This document shows, in pieces, positions 38,040 to 46,331 of a stretch of 64,000 bases of DNA. Position numbers and translations under genes: made by a program. The first letter of the stretch is position 1, and every line of letters begins with the position of its first letter. The notes beneath the pieces were generated by a model that was not told the origin of the DNA, did not search any database, and worked only from the letters and a program-made list of their open reading frames with translations. The stretch comes from VAZQ01 sp036557705 (GTDB lineage Bacteria; Pseudomonadota; Alphaproteobacteria; Rhizobiales; Xanthobacteraceae): the NCBI GenBank assembly GCA_036557705.1, contig DATBHB010000193.1, forward strand, positions 33,246 through 97,245. Reading direction: 5' to 3'.

Positions 38040-40217
38040 TTGGATCTCGAAGACTCCAAGAAAAAGGTCGCTGCGCTCACGGCGCCGCGCAATGCTGTCC
38101 TGGTCGGCGCCAGCGACCGGCCCGGGAGCTGGGCGGCGCGGGTCTGGCGCAATCTTAACCGCTACCAGTTTCCCGGCCCGATCTATCTGATCAACCCCCG
38201 GCGTAGCGAGATCTGGGAAAAGCCGTGCTACCCGGATTTCCGATCGCTTCCGGAGCCGCCGGACCATCTTGTCGTGCTGGTCCCGGCAGGGGGTGTAATC
38301 GAGACCCTTCGCAGCGGCGCCGCCGCGGGCGCCCGCAGCGCCACCGTTTTCTCCGCCGGGTTCGGCGAGGGTCTCGACAGTGAGGCCGCCAAGCGCGGGC
38401 GCGAGCTGGCGGAAGTCATCGAGGCGACCGGGCTTGGGGTCTCAGGCCCGAACTGCATGGGAAACGTCTGCGCCCGCACCCGGCTCGTGACCTTGACCGA
38501 GGATCGCCCGCTCAAGCTCAACGAGGGACCGGTCGCTCTGGTGGGACAGAGCGGCGGGATGATGATCTTCGCCAATTCGGCGCTCGAGGAACGCGGCATC
38601 ACGGCAGAGTATCTGATCACCAGCGGTAACGAGATCGGCCTCTCGGCCGGCGATTACATCGCATATTTCGCCGGCCAGCCTGAATTAAAAGTGATCGTCC
38701 TTTATGTCGAGGGAATTTCGCGGCTGCACAAATTCATCGCCGCGTGCAGGCTGGCACGCAGCGCCGGCAAACACATCGTGGCGCTCAAGCTCGGTCAATC
38801 GCAGGCCGGACGCCAAGCCGCCATGGCGCATACCGGCTCGCTTGCCGGCTCGGTCGAAGCCTTCGACGCGCTCGCCAGCGACCTCGGCATAATTCGCGCC
38901 GATACGATGGACGATCTGGTTGAAATTACCGAGCTTCTCGCCCGCACTGGAGGCGCCGGCGGGCCGCGGCTGGGCGCCATCACACTCTCAGGTGCATTCC
39001 GGGGACTTTTGCTCGATGCGGCCGAAAAGAACCGGCTCGAATTTCCTCCGCTCGCCCCTGCGACCGCCGAGAAGCTCGATCGCGTGCTGACGGTCGGGTC
39101 GCTGGTCGGGAATCCGATCGACGGCGGCTTTGGCGTGCTGACCAGCGCCGAGAATTACTTGGCTTCGATTGAGGCGCTGCAAGCCGATCCGAATATCGAC
39201 ATCGTGCTGCTTCAGGAGGCGGTGCCCCGCGAGCCGGGCTCGGCACGTGCCGAGAGCTACATCGCCATGGCTAATGATTATGCGGCGACGAAGACCACGA
39301 AACCGATCGCTTTCGTGACGCCGATCTCGCATGGCCAGACCGATTACAGCCGGGCCCTGCGGGCGAAGGCCCCGCACGTCTCCTTCCTTCAGGAGGCGAA
39401 CAAAGCTCTGCGGGCAATCGCAAGTGTGACCCGGCGCGACCGCGTTGAGCGGTTGGGGCAGACGGCGACAGACGATCGCGAGAGCACGCCGCAACAGCGC
39501 GCCGCGATTGAACGCCTGAGTGCAGCCGCGCAGGCAGGGGCGGTCGTGCTCAATGAATTCGAGTCCAAGGATGTTCTGCGCGCCTACGGCATCCGAACTC
39601 CCGGGGAATCGCTCGTCACGACAGCGAAGGAAGCGGTCGCAGCGGCCGAGCGGATCGGCTATCCGGTCGTGCTCAAGGCGGTATCGGACACGCTCACCCA
39701 CAAGTCCGACGTCGGCGCGGTTGTGCTCCATCTGCAAAACGCGGCCGAGCTAAGCGAGGCCTATGAGCGCATGGCGGAGAAACTTTCGAAATATGCGCTC
39801 GCCGGCATGCTGGTCTGCCGGCAGATTCGCGGCGGCCAGGAACTCGTTCTCGGTCTGCATCGCGATCCCGAGATCGGCCTCGTCGTCATGGCCGGAACGG
39901 GCGGCGTGCTCATCGAGCTGATCAAAGATGTGTCGTTCGCTCTGCCGCCATTGTCGCGGGAAAAGGCCGCCGACATGCTCGATCGCACCCGAGTGGCGAA
40001 TCTCCTCCGCGGGTACCGCGGCGAGGCGGCGCTCGACTGCAATGCGGTTCTCGATGCCCTCATCGGTCTCGGCCGCCTGGCGAATGACGCGGCAGAGCTG
40101 ATCGAATCGGTCGACATCAATCCATTTGTGGCGCTGCCCCAAGGCGAAGGCGCGCTCGCGCTTGACGCACTCATCGTGCTGCAGTGCGCCGCGTCGGTAT
40201 CCAGATTGCAGGTTTGA
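38040..40217 (+). CDS. NDP-forming acyl-CoA synthetase (acetate--CoA ligase family)
   Basis: A 725-residue protein with fused alpha and beta parts. The CoA-binding domain begins about residue 12 (NAVLVGASDRPGSWAARVWR). The succinyl-CoA ligase-like domain has GPVALVGQSGGMMIFANSAL and, near residue 265, AMAHTGSLAGS with the His expected to be phosphorylated. The C-terminal ATP-grasp domain begins near 530 (GYPVVLKAVSDTLTHKSDVG). I chose the TTG at 38040, which follows GAGGGA; the upstream frame runs through repeat copy B. Substrate unknown; aryl or branched acyl groups fit the neighbourhood. Confidence 0.82.
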   Translation: MDLEDSKKKVAALTAPRNAVLVGASDRPGSWAARVWRNLNRYQFPGPIYLINPRRSEIWEKPCYPDFRSLPEPPDHLVVLVPAGGVIETLRSGAAAGARSATVFSAGFGEGLDSEAAKRGRELAEVIEATGLGVSGPNCMGNVCARTRLVTLTEDRPLKLNEGPVALVGQSGGMMIFANSALEERGITAEYLITSGNEIGLSAGDYIAYFAGQPELKVIVLYVEGISRLHKFIAACRLARSAGKHIVALKLGQSQAGRQAAMAHTGSLAGSVEAFDALASDLGIIRADTMDDLVEITELLARTGGAGGPRLGAITLSGAFRGLLLDAAEKNRLEFPPLAPATAEKLDRVLTVGSLVGNPIDGGFGVLTSAENYLASIEALQADPNIDIVLLQEAVPREPGSARAESYIAMANDYAATKTTKPIAFVTPISHGQTDYSRALRAKAPHVSFLQEANKALRAIASVTRRDRVERLGQTATDDRESTPQQRAAIERLSAAAQAGAVVLNEFESKDVLRAYGIRTPGESLVTTAKEAVAAAERIGYPVVLKAVSDTLTHKSDVGAVVLHLQNAAELSEAYERMAEKLSKYALAGMLVCRQIRGGQELVLGLHRDPEIGLVVMAGTGGVLIELIKDVSFALPPLSREKAADMLDRTRVANLLRGYRGEAALDCNAVLDALIGLGRLANDAAELIESVDINPFVALPQGEGALALDALIVLQCAASVSRLQV

Positions 40218-40300
40218 TCCCGGCGCTTGCGCGTTTCCTGCTGGCCAGGAGGCTGCGCAATGTGATAATCAAGCAGCAACAAGAATGGGAGGTAATGGCG

Positions 40301-40708
40301 ATGAGAGCAGTGATTGCGTTAATGCCGATCGTTGTCGCCGCTCTGCTGCTGGGTGCAACGGCGGCGCCACAAGCCGCGCTGGCGCAAACGCAGCAGCGCT
40401 GGTGCCTCAGAACCGGGTCGGGTAACTCAGACTGCACGTTTACTTCGCTGGCGCAATGCAAGGCGAGCCGATCCGGCCTGACTTCAGGAACCTGCTTTCG
40501 CGCTCGGCGTGAACACGCGCAGACGCCGGCGGCGCAAGTGCAACGGACGCCGGCGCAAACGCAGCAGCGCTGGTGCCTCCGAACCGGGTCGGGTAACTCA
40601 GACTGCAGCTTTACTACACTGGCGCAATGCAAGGCGAGCCGCTCCGGCTTGACCTCAGGAACCTGTTTCCGCGCTCGGCGTCAACACAGGGGCACGCCGG
40701 CGTCCTGA
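40301..40708 (+). CDS. DUF3551-type exported small protein with two tandem repeats
   Basis: A 135-residue exported protein with signal sequence (MRAVIALMPIVVAALLLGAT). It contains two near-identical DUF3551-like domains (QRWCLRTGSGNSDC ... SLAQCKASRSGLTSGTCFR), each with four Cys. The copies are 171 bases apart in frame (40388-40509 and 40559-40680). DUF3551 proteins, common in Bradyrhizobium, usually have one domain. The ATG at 40301 is best spaced from GGGAGG; another ATG is six bases upstream. Function unknown. Confidence 0.78.
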   Translation: MRAVIALMPIVVAALLLGATAAPQAALAQTQQRWCLRTGSGNSDCTFTSLAQCKASRSGLTSGTCFRARREHAQTPAAQVQRTPAQTQQRWCLRTGSGNSDCSFTTLAQCKASRSGLTSGTCFRARRQHRGTPAS

Positions 40709-41012
40709 CCGTCGAACTTATTCGGCCGTCCGTCGCGCGGGAATTCGTAGCACACCCAGGGCAAAGGCGCGCTCGCGCTCGTCGCGCTGATTGTACCTAT
40801 GTGCGCCAACCGCGCCGAGCGGTCTCCCCCTCCCGAACTGACTGACATGATATTCGCGCCTGGCTTCCTTTTGCAGCCGACCGCGAGCGTCGCATTGTGT
40901 ACGTCGCTGCGGCACCGCTTACCTCGGCCGCATCTTGCAGCGGCTGCCGCTTAACCCAACATCTCTCCGTGACAAGGACGGGCAACCGCGCGATTGCGGC
41001 CTGGAGGCGGCA
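40709..41012. other. Intergenic region without a recognisable gene
   Basis: This 304-base stretch between the DUF3551 gene and htpX contains short shadow reading frames only. I see no ribosome site followed by a plausible protein, no strong hairpin and no repeat shared with the rest of the window. GGAGG before the htpX ATG is the only clear signal. Confidence 0.5.
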
Positions 41013-41951
41013 ATGAACTATTTGCGAACCGCCATTCTGTTGGCGGGACTGACCGCCCTATTCATGGGGGTCGGTTATCTCATCGGCGGCGCGAATGGCG
41101 CGGTGATCGCGCTCATTATCGCGGCCGGAATGAATCTTTTAAGCTACTGGAACGCCGACAAGCTCGTATTGTCGATGCATGGCGCGCAGGAGGTCGATGA
41201 GCGCACGGCGCCGGAAGTCGTCGGCCTCGTGCGCGATCTGGCGCAGCGCGCCGGTTTGCCGATGCCCCGCGTCTACCTCATGGACAACCCGCAGCCGAAC
41301 GCGTTCGCAACCGGGCGCAACCCGGAGCATGCGGCGGTCGCGATCACCACCGGGCTTCTCAACATGCTCACCCGCGACGAAGTCGCCGGCGTCATCGCGC
41401 ACGAGCTTGGTCATGTGCGCAATCGCGACACCCTGACGATGACGATCACGGCCACCATCGCGGGCGCGATCTCGATGCTGGCACAATTCGGATTCTTCTT
41501 CGGTGGCGGACGCCGCGACGGCGGCAATGGGCTCGGTCTGATCGGCACGCTGGCCATGCTGATTCTGGCGCCGATTGCCGCCGCGCTGGTGCAGATGGCG
41601 ATCAGCCGCACGCGTGAATACGCGGCCGACAATTTCGGCGGACACGTCTCGGGCAGGCCGGACGCGCTGGCTTCGGCCCTGGTCAAGATTTCCAATGCCG
41701 CCCACCAGATCGAAAACCCGACCGCTCAAGACCATCCAGCGACCGCACATCTCTTCATCGTCAACCCGCTCACCGGGCAGGGGATGGACAATCTGTTCTC
41801 TACTCATCCCTCGACCGAGAACCGGATCGCGGCGCTCAAGGAACTTGCGCGCGAGATGGGCCGCGACGGCTTCGAGACCGACACGCGCACCTACCCGACA
41901 AGCGGAGCAAATCCGTGGGGAAATGCCGGCACGCGCGGCCCATGGGGCTGA
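41013..41951 (+). CDS. htpX: Zinc metalloprotease HtpX
   Basis: A 312-residue membrane metalloprotease that degrades misfolded membrane proteins. Two N-terminal membrane helices (residues 4-50) precede the zinc motif VIAHELGHVRNRD (His, His, catalytic Glu; about residues 130-142). Two more helices follow (about 150-200), then SRTREYAADNFGG with the third ligand Glu. The C-terminus is Gly/Pro-rich and ends GNAGTRGPWG. The ATG at 41013 has GGAGG at good distance. It heads the conserved run htpX-rsmB-heparinase-purH known in Bradyrhizobium-type genomes. Confidence 0.93.
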   Translation: MNYLRTAILLAGLTALFMGVGYLIGGANGAVIALIIAAGMNLLSYWNADKLVLSMHGAQEVDERTAPEVVGLVRDLAQRAGLPMPRVYLMDNPQPNAFATGRNPEHAAVAITTGLLNMLTRDEVAGVIAHELGHVRNRDTLTMTITATIAGAISMLAQFGFFFGGGRRDGGNGLGLIGTLAMLILAPIAAALVQMAISRTREYAADNFGGHVSGRPDALASALVKISNAAHQIENPTAQDHPATAHLFIVNPLTGQGMDNLFSTHPSTENRIAALKELAREMGRDGFETDTRTYPTSGANPWGNAGTRGPWG

Positions 41952-41991
41952 CGAGCCGCCGATATCCGCCGCAGGTCAGCAAGCTGATCGA

Positions 41992-42177
41992 TTATTTGCC
42001 GACCGGCCGTTCAATTCGATCGAGGAGATCGCGGGACTGCGCGATGGCGTCTCGTGTCAACATTACACTTTGGGCTATCGACCGTTCAGTCACTTGCGAA
42101 ACGCGCTGGTAATCGTCGAGCCACGCACGTGTATTTGCAAGGTTCGCACGCAAATCTGATGCGAGATCTCTAGGCAT
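41992..42177 (-). CDS. Possible small helical protein of unknown function
   Basis: A 61-residue frame (MPRDLASDLRANLANTRAWL ... RSIAQSVMLTRDAIAQSRDL) predicted to be amphipathic helix and rich in Arg/Asp/Gln, opposite to the flanking genes. Its composition looks coding, but the ribosome site is weak. The remaining bases of the 480-base gap 41952-42431 show no other gene; the part after 42177 has only weak self-complementary GC segments. Confidence 0.4.
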   Translation of the reverse strand: MPRDLASDLRANLANTRAWLDDYQRVSQVTERSIAQSVMLTRDAIAQSRDLLDRIERPVGK

Positions 42178-42398
42178 CCGCAGCGCTCCTCTTCGACAGG
42201 CGGGAGCGCGACTGGTCTCTCAGCCACCGGCGCCTGGGATGGCTGCTGCCGATGATGGAAGGACCTTTACGCCCTTTCCGGGCGACTGGCCAGGGCCACA
42301 TTGCCGCGTGGGGCTGGTTGCCTGCGCTGTTTCATTTACGCACGTGCGCTAACAAGCGCGCGGGACTTGCGGGCGGCGTTACACTCATGCTCACTCCC

Positions 42399-42440
42399 GA
42401 ACCGTGATGTCTGATTCACTCCTGAACCCTGATGTCTGAT
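42399..42440. repeat. Direct repeat at the rsmB start
   Basis: CGAACCGTGATGTCTGAT (42399-42416) is followed, six bases later, by TGAACCCTGATGTCTGAT (42423-42440). The second copy contains the rsmB start ATG; the first gives an in-frame ATG that is stopped after ten codons, so initiation should occur at 42432. Confidence 0.6.
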
Positions 42441-43745
42441 GCCGGATTAGCAGCGCGGCGGATCGCCGCCGACATTCTCGACAATATTCTGCGCCGGCAT
42501 CGCTCGCTCGACGAGCAACTCGACGGCGCCGGCACGTATGCGGGTTTAAGTTCGCTCAGCGAGCGTGACCGGGCGTTCGTCCGCGCGCTGGTCGCGATTG
42601 TGCTGCGACGGCTCGGCACGCTGCGCCGCCTGCTTGGCCTGTTTCTGGATCGCGGATGTCCACCCGAGGCGCCGCGCGTGGAAACTGCGCTCCTCATTGG
42701 CGCTGCCCAGATTCTATGGCTCGACGTCCCGGATCATGCGGCCGTCGATGTCGCGGTGCGGCTCGCGCGCGCCGACCGCAAGGCAGCACGCTATGCCGGC
42801 CTGGTCAACGCGGTTCTGCGCCGCGTGGCGCGCGAGGGAAAGGCTCGCCTTGCCGCTGTCGCCGACGTGGCGCTCGATACCCCGGCATGGCTGATGAGCC
42901 GCTGGGTACGTCATTACGGCACCGAGACGGCGCGCACGATCGCGGCGGCTCACCGCCAGGAACCGGCGCTCGATTTCACCGTCAAAAGCGATCCGGAGCA
43001 TTGGGCCAGGCGGCTCGGCGGACGCGTGCTCGCAACCGGGTCGGTGCGCGCCGTCGTGCACGGCCCCGTGGCACAATTGCCTGGCTATAACGACGGCGCA
43101 TGGTGGGTGCAGGATGCAGCCGCCGCGCTTCCCGCCCGCTTGCTCGGCCAGGTGCGAGGGCAAACCGTGGCCGATCTCTGCGCCGCTCCCGGCGGCAAGA
43201 CTGCGCAACTCGCAGCTCTCGGAGCGCGCGTGATTGCAATCGATCGCTCGGAAGGCCGCCTCGATCGGCTACGGCAAAATCTGTCGCGGCTTAAGCTGAC
43301 GGCTGAAACCATCGTGGCCGACGCGACGCACTGGAGCGGTGGCCCCTGCGACGCAGTGCTGCTCGATGCGCCCTGCTCATCGACAGGCGCCATCCGGCGG
43401 CATCCCGACATCCCCTGGATCAAGCGCGAAAGCGACATCGCGGCCTTGGCTGGACTGCAGCGCGCGCTCATCGCACATGCTGTAGAGCTGGTTAAGCCCG
43501 GAGGCCTGCTGGTCTACTGCACCTGCTCGCTCGAACCTGAAGAAGGCGAACAGATCGTAGGCGATCTTCTCACCGCGGATTCGCGCCTGCGGCGGCGTCC
43601 CGTATCTTTGGGCGAGGTCGGTCACCTCGATTCCATGCTTACCGCGAGCGGCGATTTGCGCACGCTGCCCTGCCATTTTGCGGATCCTGACCCGAGATGG
43701 GCGGGCCTCGACGGCTGCTATGCGGCCCGGCTGGAGCGGAATTGA
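42432..43745 (+). CDS. rsmB: 16S rRNA m5C967 methyltransferase, RsmB/NOP family
   Basis: A 437-residue RNA methyltransferase. Residues 1-150 form a NusB-like RNA-binding domain (RRIAADILDNILRRHRSLDE; LVNAVLRRVAREG). The SAM domain starts about 240 with VADLCAAPGGKTAQLAALG (motif I). Motif IV is DAPCSSTGAIRRHPDIPWIK and motif VI VYCTCSLEPEEGE; the two Cys are the catalytic pair that methylate cytosine C5 in ribosomal RNA. Length is normal. It lies in the conserved htpX-purH neighbourhood. Homologous RsmB-like paralogues exist, so the exact target site is a family-based assignment. Confidence 0.87.
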   Translation: MSDAGLAARRIAADILDNILRRHRSLDEQLDGAGTYAGLSSLSERDRAFVRALVAIVLRRLGTLRRLLGLFLDRGCPPEAPRVETALLIGAAQILWLDVPDHAAVDVAVRLARADRKAARYAGLVNAVLRRVAREGKARLAAVADVALDTPAWLMSRWVRHYGTETARTIAAAHRQEPALDFTVKSDPEHWARRLGGRVLATGSVRAVVHGPVAQLPGYNDGAWWVQDAAAALPARLLGQVRGQTVADLCAAPGGKTAQLAALGARVIAIDRSEGRLDRLRQNLSRLKLTAETIVADATHWSGGPCDAVLLDAPCSSTGAIRRHPDIPWIKRESDIAALAGLQRALIAHAVELVKPGGLLVYCTCSLEPEEGEQIVGDLLTADSRLRRRPVSLGEVGHLDSMLTASGDLRTLPCHFADPDPRWAGLDGCYAARLERN

Positions 43746-43829
43746 GCTACCGGCGGAGTTGGCCCAATCGCGGCTGTTCGCTATGGTCCTGCGGCGGATC
43801 GTCGATCCGTGAGGGGAGAAACCACATCG

Positions 43830-45575
43830 ATGGCGCGCGATTCGGTCGGGGAGCGGACCACGCTGGTCATGTTCCTGGCGCGCGAGACCGCGCTCCAGAT
43901 TGTCAACCGCATGACGGCTCCAGCGCTCGTGCGCTTGCCGTCCGGGAAGACCGACCGCGTGATCATCGCACCGCAGGACCTGCGCACCACGGATGCGACA
44001 CGAGCAGGCGAAATCTATTCCGGCCGCTTCGCCTTCGCCGGCAAGGTGGTGATGTGCGACGCGCGTTCGCCGTTCCAGATTAAGCCCCCCTCCGACGAAT
44101 GGGCCGCGGCGCTGCTCGGCTTCGGCTGGCTGCGTCATCTGCGCGCTGCCGAATCGGCGATCACCCGCGCGAACGCCCGCGCGCTCGTCGACGAATGGAT
44201 CAGCCACAGTTCGCGCAATCCGATTGCGTGGCGGCCCGACGTTCTCGCCCGCCGGATCATCTCATGGCTCAGCCAGGCCACGCTCGTTCTCGACGAGTCC
44301 GACGTCCGCTTTTACCGACGCTTCATCCGCAGCCTCACGCGCCAAGTCCGCTGGTTGCGCCACGTGATGGCAGAGGTCCGCGACGGGACTCCCCGGTCGC
44401 AAGCCGCGATCGCGCTGACCTATGCGGCGCTGTGCATGCAGGCGCAGGGTCGTTACATCCGCGCTGCCACCGAACGGCTCGCCGACGAGCTGGACCGGCA
44501 GATCCTGCCCGACGGCGGTCACATCAGCCGTAATCCCGGCGCGCTGGTCGATCTTCTGGTCGATCTCCTGCCGCTGCGGCAGGTTTTTACCTCGCGCAAC
44601 TTGCCCCCGCCTTCGGCATTGCTCAACGCGATCGACCGCATGATGCCGATGCTGCGCTTTTTCCGGCACGGTGACGGCCATTTCGCCCTGTTCAACGGCA
44701 TGGGACCGACGCGGACCGACCTGCTCACGACGATCCTCGCTTATGACGACGCGCGCGGGATGCCGGTTTCGAACGCGCCCCATTCCGGATTTCAGCGGCT
44801 GGAAGCCGCCGGCACCCTCGTTATCATGGATACCGGCCGGCCGCCGCCGATAGCGGCAAGCCAGGAAGCGCATGCCGGCTGCCTGTGCTTCGAATTATCG
44901 ACCAAGCTGCACCGGATCGTCGTCAATTGCGGAGTGCCGGGAAACAACCCCGAGAGCTGGCGGGCGATGGCGCGCACGACCGCCGCCCATTCGACGGTGA
45001 CCTTCAACGACATTTCCTCGTGCCGCTTCCTCCGCTTCGGGCCGATCAAGCGGCTCCTGGGCGGCACTCCGATCATCGGCGGCCCGCGCCGGGTCACGGT
45101 AGTGCGCGAAGAGGAGAACGGCACTACGCGCGTGTGCGCGTCGCATGATGGTTATGCCGATGCGTTTGGCGTGATCCATCAGCGCAGCATCACATTGTCG
45201 AGAGATGGCAAGCGGCTCGACGGCGAGGAGTTTTTCCAGACCACCGAGGCCGACCGCTCCCGCGCCGACCAATTTGCCGTCCGCTTCCATCTGCACCCCT
45301 CGATCAAAGCCAGCCGGGTCGCCGATTTGCACGGGGCCATGCTGCTGTTGCCGAACAAGGAGGTCTGGAGCTTCAACGCCTACGAGGATCGCGTTGAGAT
45401 CGAAGACAGCGTCTATCTTTCCAGCACCGAAGGGCCGCGGCGGACCAGCCAGCTTGTCATTCACGGCCGGGCCCGCGAGGCGCCGCATGTGCAATGGAGC
45501 TTCTCCTTCGTCGCCGCCTCGCCCATCGGGATCAGCCGCCGCAGCCGCGCCGAGGAGCCGCAGCTGCCGCTATGA
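43830..45575 (+). CDS. Heparinase II/III family protein
   Basis: A 581-residue member of the heparinase II/III-like family (PF07940). The N-terminal half is alpha-helical (LLGFGWLRHLRAAESAITRA; SHSSRNPIAWRPDVLARRI), an alpha/alpha-toroid. The C-terminal half is beta-rich with GYADAFGVIHQRSITLSRDG and LHGAMLLLPNKEVWSFNAYE. No signal peptide is visible, unlike secreted lyases, which fits the alphaproteobacterial cytoplasmic-type members located between rsmB and purH. Cleavage of an acidic polysaccharide is family inference only. I chose the ATG at 43830; a GTG at 43809 is possible. Confidence 0.82.
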   Translation: MARDSVGERTTLVMFLARETALQIVNRMTAPALVRLPSGKTDRVIIAPQDLRTTDATRAGEIYSGRFAFAGKVVMCDARSPFQIKPPSDEWAAALLGFGWLRHLRAAESAITRANARALVDEWISHSSRNPIAWRPDVLARRIISWLSQATLVLDESDVRFYRRFIRSLTRQVRWLRHVMAEVRDGTPRSQAAIALTYAALCMQAQGRYIRAATERLADELDRQILPDGGHISRNPGALVDLLVDLLPLRQVFTSRNLPPPSALLNAIDRMMPMLRFFRHGDGHFALFNGMGPTRTDLLTTILAYDDARGMPVSNAPHSGFQRLEAAGTLVIMDTGRPPPIAASQEAHAGCLCFELSTKLHRIVVNCGVPGNNPESWRAMARTTAAHSTVTFNDISSCRFLRFGPIKRLLGGTPIIGGPRRVTVVREEENGTTRVCASHDGYADAFGVIHQRSITLSRDGKRLDGEEFFQTTEADRSRADQFAVRFHLHPSIKASRVADLHGAMLLLPNKEVWSFNAYEDRVEIEDSVYLSSTEGPRRTSQLVIHGRAREAPHVQWSFSFVAASPIGISRRSRAEEPQLPL

Positions 45576-45652
45576 CCTCGACAAACAAGAGCTTGCATTC
45601 AAGCTGCTTTTACATAAATATGGGTTTATGGGCGCCCCCTGATGGACATGCG

Positions 45653-45913
45653 ATGAAGACGACCGTCGAATTGCCTGATGACCTGTACCGACGTGCTAAG
45701 GCAGAGGCCGCGTTGCGGGGTCGCAAGCTCAAGGATTTGATCGAGGAAGGGCTGCGGGTTGTTCTGGACTCTTCACCCGGGCCGCGCCGGCAGCGTCGTC
45801 TTGCCACCCTGATCAAGAGTGCACGCGGCATGATCGATTCCGGAATGCCCGATCTGGGTTCGAACCCTGAGCATCTGGCCGGCTTCGGTCGTCATGGCCG
45901 GCGCCATCCTTGA
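45653..45913 (+). CDS. vapB: VapB-type antitoxin
   Basis: An 86-residue protein with an N-terminal ribbon-helix-helix of the type seen in VapB antitoxins (MKTTVELPDDLYRRAKAEAA, then LRGRKLKDLIEEGLRVVL). The C-terminal tail (GMIDSGMPDLGSNPEH) would wrap the toxin. It overlaps the PIN-domain gene by 20 bases, the usual toxin-antitoxin order. The bases just upstream (45590-45640) are more AT-rich than the surroundings, as expected for an autoregulated operator or for a transferred module. Confidence 0.75.
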   Translation: MKTTVELPDDLYRRAKAEAALRGRKLKDLIEEGLRVVLDSSPGPRRQRRLATLIKSARGMIDSGMPDLGSNPEHLAGFGRHGRRHP

Positions 45914-46319
45914 TGCAGGAGCACTCGTTGCTTTTTTCGACCGGGCGGAGCGACACCACCGCTGGGTATCGGAACGTATGGACGAACTTGCCGCCCCGCT
46001 TCTTCTGTGTGAGCCGGTTCTCGCCGAAACCTTGTATCTGCTTTCGGACTACTCGGAAGCACAGGATAAAGTGCTAGCCTTTATCCAAAGTGGTGCGTTC
46101 AGCATCGCATTCGAGGTCGGCGAACACGTCGGCGCATTGCGCAAATTATTGCAAAAATATCGAGATGTTCCAATGTCATTCGCGGATGCCTGCATAGTAC
46201 GCATGACGGAGATTTACGATGAGCATCCGGTCCTGACGCTGGATTCAGATTTCTTCGTCTATCGAAAACATGGCCGAGTCTCGCTCGCACTCATCCATCC
46301 GAAGCTTCAGGTCAACTAA
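45894..46319 (+). CDS. vapC: VapC-type PIN-domain ribonuclease toxin
   Basis: A 141-residue PIN-domain nuclease. The four acidic active-site positions are visible: Asp in AILDAGALVAFFDRAE (residue 7), Glu in CEPVLAETLYLL (about 43), Asp in SFADACIVRM (about 99) and Asp in LTLDSDFFVYRK (about 118). PIN toxins cut tRNA, rRNA or mRNA and are held by VapB. The overlapping upstream gene is that antitoxin. The pair lies between the heparinase-like gene and purH, which are usually adjacent, so it may be an inserted module. Confidence 0.8.
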   Translation: MAGAILDAGALVAFFDRAERHHRWVSERMDELAAPLLLCEPVLAETLYLLSDYSEAQDKVLAFIQSGAFSIAFEVGEHVGALRKLLQKYRDVPMSFADACIVRMTEIYDEHPVLTLDSDFFVYRKHGRVSLALIHPKLQVN

Positions 46320-46331
46320 CTCGGTTCTATT

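Noticed and set aside
45590..45650. Possible prophage or integron border
   Set aside because: The AT-rich stretch before vapB is only about 50 bases long, and no integrase, att duplication or phage gene is nearby.
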